Shown here piece by piece: positions 1 through 5,300 of a stretch of 6,034 nt of DNA. The stretch covers positions 1 to 6,034 of the forward strand of contig QGUZ01000309.1 of NCBI GenBank assembly GCA_003242605.1, written 5' to 3'. The notes under the pieces were generated by a model. It worked only from the letters and a program-made list of their open reading frames with translations. It did not search any database and was not told the origin of the DNA. Each line of letters begins with the position of its first letter. The first letter of the stretch is position 1. The translations under genes were made by a program, and so were the position numbers. The stretch is from Actinomycetota bacterium. Lineage in GTDB: Bacteria > Actinomycetota > Actinomycetes > Streptosporangiales > Streptosporangiaceae.

Positions 1-1417
1 GCCCCCGGGGGGCCGCCCCCGGGCCGGCGGCGGCGCCGGGAGGAGGGCGCAGCGGGCGCGCCCGCGCCGCCTTGGGGGGGGTCGGCGGGTCGTCCTCGCC
101 CCCCCCCACGAGCCGCAGCAGCAGCCGGCGCGCCCGGTCGCGGTCGGCCGGGCGCAGGCCGGTGTAGGCGCGCTCGGCGAGGGCCACCGCCGCGCCGTGC
201 ACGCCGCCCGCGAGCTGGTATCCGGCGACGGTGAGCGTGCGGCCCGAGCGCTGCTGCCAGGTGGCGAGCAGGGCGTGCGCCAGCAGCGGCAGCGCCCCCG
301 GGTCGGGCCCGTCCGCCGAGGCGCCGATGTCGCGCAGCAGCAGCTCGACCAGGCCCGGCTCGAACTCCAGCCCGGCGGCGGCCGCGGGGCGCGTGATCGC
401 CTCGCGGAGCTCGTCGGGCCGCATCGCCCCGAGGTCGATCCGGCCGTCCCGGAGCGCCGCGGCCAGGCCGGGGTGGGCGCGGCAGCGCTCCAGATGGTCG
501 GCGCGCACCCCCAGCACGACGAGGGCCGCGGGCGGCTCGCCGTCCCCGCCCGCCGACAGGTCGCACAGCAGGCGGACGAACCGCTCCCGTTCCGCCTCGT
601 CACGGCACCGGGTGAAGGCCTCCTCGAACCGGTCGACGATGACGACGGCGACCGGCCCGCCCCGCGGCCGGGCCCCGGCGGCCGCGTCCGCGCCGCCGGG
701 CGGGCGCACCGGGTCGAACGCCGATTGGCCGGTCGCCTCGGCGAGCCGGTCGAGCAGCGTGCGGTACGGCGTCGCGGTCGGCGTGACCATGACCACGCGG
801 GGCCGGTCGGCGCCGGGCAGCGGCAGCACGCCCCGGGCCAGCGCCGGGACGAGACCGGCGGCGAGCAGCGAGGTCAGGCCGGCGCCGGACGGGGCGGCCA
901 GCACGAGCGGACCGCCGCCGGCGAGCCGGTCGGTCAACCGGCTCACCAGCTCGGCGACGACGCGCTCCCGGCCGACGAACCGGTCGGCGTCGCCGGGGCC
1001 GAACGCCGCGGGGCCCGGGTACGGGCAGCACGCCTCGGCCCGACCCGCCGTACCCTCGCCGGCCGTGCCGCGGCGCGGCGTTGTGTGGGGCGTTGGGCGG
1101 TCCGTCGACCTGCGGCGGCGGTCCGGCACCCACGCCAGCAGCGCGCCACCGGCGCCGAGCACCCGGTCGCAGGCGCGGGCGACCTCGCGGGAGGCCGCCT
1201 GCCTGCCGTTCTCCAGCCTGCTCAGATAGCCGCGGCTGTAGTGCACCAGCTCGGCGAGCTGGCTGAGCGACAGCCCGCGCAGCCGGCGCAGCCGGCGCAG
1301 CTCCGCGCCGAAGGAACCCGCCCCGCCGGCCTTTCCGCCTGTTTCCGCGACCGGCTCGGCCGCGGTGTCGTCCCTGTTCGTAGCCGTTTCCCGGACCGTT
1401 TCCTTTTCCTCACCCAC
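1..1417 (-). CDS. XRE-family helix-turn-helix / nSTAND1 NTPase regulator, C-terminus cut by window edge
   Basis: The reading frame is open from a GTG at 1417 to the window edge (472 codons seen). Residues about 36-97 form an XRE-type helix-turn-helix containing HYSRGYLSRLENGR (59-72), the form common in actinomycete regulators. A Pro/Arg/Thr-rich linker (98-131) follows. The nSTAND1 domain opens with CPYPGPAAF and FVGRE (131-151), has Walker B VVIVDRFEEAFT (258-269), VLGVRADHLERC (301-312), DELREAI (335-341) and PGALPLLAHALLATW before the edge. STAND proteins are signal-responsive switches; relatives usually carry C-terminal WD40 or other repeats as sensor, here outside the window. The P-loop reads APSGAGLTSL (175-184): the expected first Gly is Ala and the nucleotide-binding Lys is Leu181, so NTP hydrolysis may be lost. 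Start choice is uncertain: GTGs at 1453, 1462 and 1477 are also in frame, up to a stop at 1508-1510. I prefer 1417 because GGGATGGG lies 9 nt upstream and the earlier codons look non-coding. An out-of-frame ATG at 1431 with GGAGG 11 nt upstream would fit only if an indel exists. The family is secure; the signal and target genes are unknown. Confidence 0.88.
   Translation of the reverse strand, partial: MGEEKETVRETATNRDDTAAEPVAETGGKAGGAGSFGAELRRLRRLRGLSLSQLAELVHYSRGYLSRLENGRQAASREVARACDRVLGAGGALLAWVPDRRRRSTDRPTPHTTPRRGTAGEGTAGRAEACCPYPGPAAFGPGDADRFVGRERVVAELVSRLTDRLAGGGPLVLAAPSGAGLTSLLAAGLVPALARGVLPLPGADRPRVVMVTPTATPYRTLLDRLAEATGQSAFDPVRPPGGADAAAGARPRGGPVAVVIVDRFEEAFTRCRDEAERERFVRLLCDLSAGGDGEPPAALVVLGVRADHLERCRAHPGLAAALRDGRIDLGAMRPDELREAITRPAAAAGLEFEPGLVELLLRDIGASADGPDPGALPLLAHALLATWQQRSGRTLTVAGYQLAGGVHGAAVALAERAYTGLRPADRDRARRLLLRLVGGGEDDPPTPPKAARARPLRPPPGAAAGPGAAPRG
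1278..1300 (-). repeat. 9-bp tandem repeat inside the HTH coding region
   Basis: The unit CGCAGCCGG occurs twice and then partly a third time on the plus strand. On the coding strand it gives LRRLRRLRG (residues 40-48 of the regulator), the first helix of the helix-turn-helix. The period is a multiple of three, so copy-number change would keep the frame. Confidence 0.7.
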
Positions 1418-1471
1418 CAGGAGACACCCATCCCGTCGACAGCCTCCGTTCACCTGTCCCACACTCGCTTT

Positions 1472-1556
1472 CGTCACGCAACGCGTTCGCGCGATTTCGT
1501 GGCGAAGTCAACACCGCCGCCAGCTCGGTGACGATCTCGCCGGCGGCCGCACGTCA
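1472..1556. promoter_or_regulatory. Candidate operator half-sites (CGTCA/TGACG)
   Basis: CGTCAC at 1472-1477 and GTGACG at 1528-1533 form a spaced inverted pair, and a third half-site CGTCA lies at 1552-1556, inverted relative to the second with 18 bp between. The neighbouring gene encodes an XRE-type DNA-binding domain that could bind here. This is pattern-based only; short motifs can recur by chance. Confidence 0.22.
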
Positions 1557-1565
1557 AAGGCACAC

Positions 1566-1580
1566 GAGGAAGGGGAAGGA
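1566..1580 (+). promoter_or_regulatory. Ribosome binding site of the I36-like gene
   Basis: An uninterrupted purine run, GAGGAAGGGGAAGGA, ends two bases before the ATG at 1583. The GAGGAAGGGG part is about 7 nt from the start codon, suitable for pairing with the 16S rRNA tail. It supports this ATG, which also begins a proper signal peptide. Confidence 0.75.
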
Positions 1581-1582
1581 TC

Positions 1583-2014
1583 ATGGAAATACGCGCCCCC
1601 GAGCCGTCCCGCCGCACGGCCCGACGCCTGCTCGCCCTGGGGGCCGTCGCAGCGGCGACCACCCTTCTCGGGCCGACCACGCCCGTGGCAGCGTCCGCCG
1701 AGTCCGCACACGCCAAGCCCGCCCAGGCGCGTGCGGCGTACGCGTGCTCGCCCGGCCACTTCTGCATCTACTGGGGGCGGAACGGCACCGGGCCGCGCCT
1801 CGAGCTCAGGAGGGGCGTCCGGGACCTCAAGCACGTCGCGGGCGGCAGACTCAACGATCACGTGCTGTCGGTGTGGAACCGGAGCGGGCGCAACTGGTGC
1901 CTGTACGAGCACGGCAACCGCTGGCCCAAGGGCCAGCACCAGCTCTACCCGCGCAGTTTCCGGGGCAACACCGGAGCCTTCGGCTACAAGGTCAGCCAGG
2001 CCCAGCCCTGCTAG
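1583..2014 (+). CDS. Secreted peptidase inhibitor family I36-like protein
   Basis: A 143-residue exported protein. Residues 1-39 form a signal peptide: a basic n-region with RR at 10-11 and 14-15, a hydrophobic core LLALGAVAAATTLLG (16-30), and likely cleavage after VAA (37) or ASA (39). The mature part of about 105 residues has four cysteines (55, 61, 106, 143). Features include CSPGHFCIYW (55-64), NDHVLSVWNRSGRNWC (91-106) and GNTGAFGYKV (128-137), typical of family I36 and related beta/gamma-crystallin-like secreted actinomycete proteins. The length matches SMPI, the 102-residue Streptomyces metalloprotease inhibitor with two disulfides; Cys55-Cys61 and Cys106-Cys143 are plausible pairs here. 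Many proteins in the family have no tested inhibitory activity, so target protease and true role are inferred. The second Arg pair (ARRLLAL) resembles a weak Tat motif, but Sec export is equally possible. The gene stands alone: the regulator upstream diverges, lhr downstream converges, and a strong hairpin follows the stop. Confidence 0.82.
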   Translation: MEIRAPEPSRRTARRLLALGAVAAATTLLGPTTPVAASAESAHAKPAQARAAYACSPGHFCIYWGRNGTGPRLELRRGVRDLKHVAGGRLNDHVLSVWNRSGRNWCLYEHGNRWPKGQHQLYPRSFRGNTGAFGYKVSQAQPC

Positions 2015-2031
2015 CGGGCGGCCGACGCCCG
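2015..2031 (+). terminator. Short hairpin directly after the I36-like stop codon
   Basis: CGGGCG (2015-2020) pairs perfectly with CGCCCG (2026-2031) around the 5-nt loop GCCGA, starting at the base after TAG. There is no T tract, so it may pause the polymerase or protect the mRNA 3' end rather than terminate by itself. Confidence 0.4.
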
Positions 2032-2073
2032 GTACAGCTCCCCCGCGGTTCGAACGCGTCCTGCCCTGTCCAC

Positions 2074-2127
2074 GGCCGCCCCTGCGGCACGCACCATCTC
2101 GGTGCGGAGCCGCGGGGGCGGCCCTTT
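2074..2127 (+). terminator. Strong hairpin terminator of the I36-like gene
   Basis: A long stem-loop: GGCCGCCCC (2074-2082) pairs with GGGGCGGCC (2115-2123), T2083 can wobble with G2114, GCGGC (2084-2088) pairs with GCCGC (2109-2113), a small internal bulge (A2089 against GA 2107-2108) follows, then CGCACC (2090-2095) pairs with GGTGCG (2101-2106) around the loop ATCTC. CTTT follows on the plus side. Short or absent T runs are usual for actinomycete terminators. Its position 60 nt after the plus-strand stop and the CTTT side favour the plus gene, though it could also stop lhr read-through. Confidence 0.75.
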
Positions 2128-2291
2128 GCGTTCGGCCGCGTACGCCCGGCCGTCCCGTCCCGTCGCGGCGGCCCCGCCGGGTCGCCGGGCCACGCCGTCG
2201 ATCGCGGTGATCGGCCGGGGGTGTCCCCGCGCAGGGACCGTCGGCGTCACCGGCAGCGGTGCGGGCTCCTCGTGCGGGCCTCCGCTCCTCT
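2128..2291. other. Convergent intergenic DNA without a recognisable gene
   Basis: This is the middle of the 315-bp gap between the I36-like and lhr stop codons (2015-2329). I see only two small stem-loops: CGATC/GATCG (2199-2203 with 2209-2213) and GTCCC/GGGAC (2223-2227 with 2234-2238). No start codon with a ribosome site opens a frame of convincing coding character, and no RNA gene is visible. Confidence 0.5.
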
Positions 2292-2323
2292 GGCCCGGTG
2301 GCGAGGGGGCACGGCCGCCGGCC
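2292..2323 (-). terminator. Possible hairpin terminator of lhr
   Basis: GGCCCGGTGGC (2292-2302) can pair imperfectly with GCCGCCGGCC (2314-2323), with one bulged C and one weak pair, around an 11-nt loop. In the lhr direction it begins 6 nt after the TGA. The weak pair is an A-C mismatch in the lhr transcript, and there is no U tract, so this is a tentative call. Confidence 0.28.
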
Positions 2324-2329
2324 CGGGGG

Positions 2330-5300
2330 TCAGACGCGCAGGCGCAGCCCACGGGGCGTGGGGTGGAAACCGGCCGCCTCGAGGAGTGCGGCGAGCGGGG
2401 ACTCGGTGATCGGGTCGCCGTCGGCGCGTTCCACGGTGAGCGCACCGAGGGTGCCGCCGCGGACGGCCGCGGCGAGCGCCTCGACGGCGGCCCGCAGCTC
2501 GTCCCCCTCGGCGAAGGACAGCACGCTCTTGCCCCCGCGCTCGACGTAGAGGGCGAGGCGGCCGCCGACGAGCACGACGAGGGCGCCCGCCTTCCGGCCC
2601 GGCCGGTGGGCCGGGTCGCCGGGACGGTCGGGCCAGGGGAGGGCCGCGCCGTACGGGTTCGCCGGGTCGGCGGCGGCGAGCACCACCGCCTGCGGGCTGC
2701 GCTCCGGATCGCCGCCGCCGGAGACCGCGGCCGAGGCGGACGGCGCCATGGCGCGCATCCGGTCGACCGCGCCGGGCAGCGCGAACTGGGCGCCGCCGAG
2801 CCCCTCCACGAAGTAGCCGCGGCGGCACCGGCCGCTCTCCTCGAAGGCCCGCAGCACCTGGTAGACCGCGGCGAAGCCGCCGGGTGGCCGCTCGGCCGCG
2901 ACCGCGCCCCGGGTGAGCACGCCGTGCCGTTCCAGCAGGGTCTCGGCCTGCGCGTGCGCCCGCTGCGTCGCGTCGGCCGCGGGGCGCGGCAGCGCCCACC
3001 ACCGGCCCGCGACCGTGGGCGGGCCGCTGCGCGTCGGCAGCACGGCCCGCCGCCGGCGCGTGGTGCGCGGCCGGTGCGCGGGCCTGCCGGTGCCGAGCGC
3101 CGCCCGCAGCGGGGCGAGCGTGTCGCCGGACACCCGGCCCGCCCACACCAGGTCCCACAGGGCGGCGACGAGCGCGGAGTCGTCGAGCGACCCGACCCGG
3201 TCGGACAGGTCGCGGAAGAACAGCGCGCCCCCGCCGGACAGCGCCTCCAGCACCGCCTCGTGCAGCGGCGTCATCGTGATCTCGGCGGGCTCGGGCAGCA
3301 GCAGCGGCGCGGTGTCGGCGAAGTACAGGGCCACCCAGCCGTCGCCGCCCGGCAGCGCCCCCTGGCCCGCCCAGATCACCTCGCCGGAGGAGGTGAGCTC
3401 GTCGAGCATCGCGGGCGTGTAGCCGGGCACGCGGGCGGGCAGCACGAGCGTCTCCAGGGCCGAGGCGGGCACCGCCGCCCCCTGCAGCCGCTCGATCGCC
3501 GTCACCAGCGCGTCGATCCCCTGCGGGCCCCGCTCGGGGGCGGGGATGCCGTGCCAGACCGGGGAGAACGCGGCGAGCACCTCGGGCGCGACCGGCTCGA
3601 TCTCCCGCCGCAGCCGGGCGAGCGAGCGGCGGCGCAGCAGCCGCAGCACCCCGGCGTCGCACCACTCCTCGCCGCGCCCGCCGGGCCGGAACTCGCCGGA
3701 CACCACCCGGCCCTCGGCGGCGAGCCGGCGCAGCGCGTCGGTCACCACGGCGACGCCGAGGCCGAACCGGGTGGCCGCGGTGGCCGCCGCGAACGGCCCG
3801 CGGGTGCGGGCGTGCCGCGCGACGAGGTCGCCGAGCGGGTCGGGCACCGGCTCGAGGAACGCCTGCGGCACCCCCACCGGCGGCGGCACCCCGAGCGCGT
3901 CGCGCAGCCGCGCCGCGTCCTCGATCGCCGCCCACTGCTCGATCCCGGCCACGCGCACCCGGATCGCCCGCCGGGCGGCCTCCAGGTCGTGCAGCCACGC
4001 CGGGTCGCCGCCGCGTACCGTGACGTCCTCGGCGAGCAGCGGGCCGTGTGAGCGCAGCAGGTCGGCGAGGTCCTCGGCGTCGCGCAGCGGCCGGTCGAGC
4101 CGGGCCAGCTCCCGCTCGGTCTCGGCGATCACGTCCGGGTCGAGCAGCTCCCGCAGGTCCGCCTGGCCGAGCAGCTCGGCCAGCAGCGAGGTGTCGAGGG
4201 CGAGCGCCTGGGCCCGCCGCTCGGCGAGCGGGGCGTCCCCCTCGTACATGAACGCCTCGACGTAGCGGAACAGCAGCGACGCCGCGAACGGCGAGGCCTG
4301 CGAGGTCTCCACCTCCACCACCCGCACCCGGCGGGCGGCGATGTCCCGCATGAGCCCGACGAGCCCGGGCACGTCGAACACGTCCTGCAGGCACTCGCGC
4401 ATCGTCTCCAGCACCACCGGGAACGAGCCGTACTTGCTCGCCACCCCCAGCAGGTGCGCGGCCCGCTGCCGCTGCTGCCACAGCGGCGTGCGCCGGCCCG
4501 GGTGGCGGCGGGGCAGCAGCAGGGCCCGCGCCGCGCACTCCCGGAACCGGGACGCGAACAGCGCCGACCCGCCGAGCTCCTCGACGACGATCCGCTCGAT
4601 CTCCTCGGGGTCGAACACCGCCACGTCCGAGGGGGCGCCGTCGAGCGTGTCCGGCACCCGCAGCACGATCCCGTCGTCGGAGTGCACCGCCTGCACGTCC
4701 ACGCCGTAGCGCTCGCGCAGCCGCCGCGCGATCGCCAGCGCCCACGGGGCGTGCACCCGCGCGCCGTACGGCGAGTGCACCACCACCCGCCAGTCGCCGA
4801 GCTCGTCGTGGAACCGCTCGACCACGAGCGTGCGGTCGTCGGGCACGTACCCGGTGGCCTCCCGCTGCTCGCGCAGGTAGGCGAGGAGGTTGCCGACCGC
4901 GTAATCGTCGAGTCCGGCCGCCCGCGCCCGCGCCACCGCCTGCTCTGCCTTCGCGCCGGACAGCTCGCGCAGGAAGGCGCCGATCGCCCGCCCCAGCTCG
5001 ACCGGGCGGCCGGGCGCGTCGCCGTGCCAGAACGGCAGCTTGCCGGGCTGCCCGGGGGCGGGGGAGACGAGCACCCGGTCGGGGCCGATGTCCTCGATCC
5101 GCCAGGAGGTGGCGCCGAGCACGAACACGTCGCCGACCCGGGACTCGTACACCATCTCCTCGTCGAGCTCGCCGACCCGGGCGTTCGTGTCCCCGCCGGC
5201 GAGGTACACGCCGAACAGGCCGCGGTCGGGGATGGTGCCGCCGCTGGTGACCGCGAGCCGCTGCGCGCCGGGCCGCCCGCGCAGCGTGCCGGTCACCCGG

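Larger units (their letters stand above)
1418..1582. promoter_or_regulatory. Divergent intergenic control region between the HTH-nSTAND gene and the I36-like gene
   Basis: This 165-bp gap separates two genes transcribed away from each other and is visibly richer in A and T than the flanking coding DNA, as expected for a promoter region. It contains a perfect palindrome AACGCGTT (1480-1487), flanked by related direct repeats TTTCGTCACG (1469-1478) and TTTCGTGGCG (1495-1504). CGTCA occurs at 1472-1476 and 1552-1556, and its complement TGACG at 1529-1533. A TTGACT hexamer (minus strand, 1511-1506) could be a -35 box for the regulator gene, but no convincing -10 box lies at the right distance. 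No clear sigma-70 promoter was found for the plus-strand gene. That promoters lie here is inferred from gene layout; exact start sites cannot be assigned. Confidence 0.55.

Noticed and set aside
1222..1431. Small minus-strand frame starting ATG at 1431
   Set aside because: It has a usable GGAGG 11 nt upstream, but its product is Arg/Ser-rich and switches to Cys/Ala repeats where the other frame encodes the HTH. It is relevant only if an indel is present near the regulator start.
197..1531. Plus-strand open frame of 444 codons opposite the HTH-nSTAND gene
   Set aside because: The opposite strand encodes an ordered HTH and nSTAND1 domain; this frame is low-complexity and has no ribosome site or recognisable motif.
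2044..2058. GGTTCGAA stretch resembling a tRNA T-arm
   Set aside because: The stem is CGCG/CGCG around GTTCGAA, which places the conserved G53-C61 pair wrongly, and there is no acceptor, anticodon arm or CCA-proximal pairing nearby.
2102..4051. Long plus-strand open frame of about 650 codons opposite lhr
   Set aside because: It lies antisense to conserved Lhr sequence, its translation is Arg/Gly/Ala/Pro-rich without motifs, and in very high-GC DNA stops are rare in the complementary frames.
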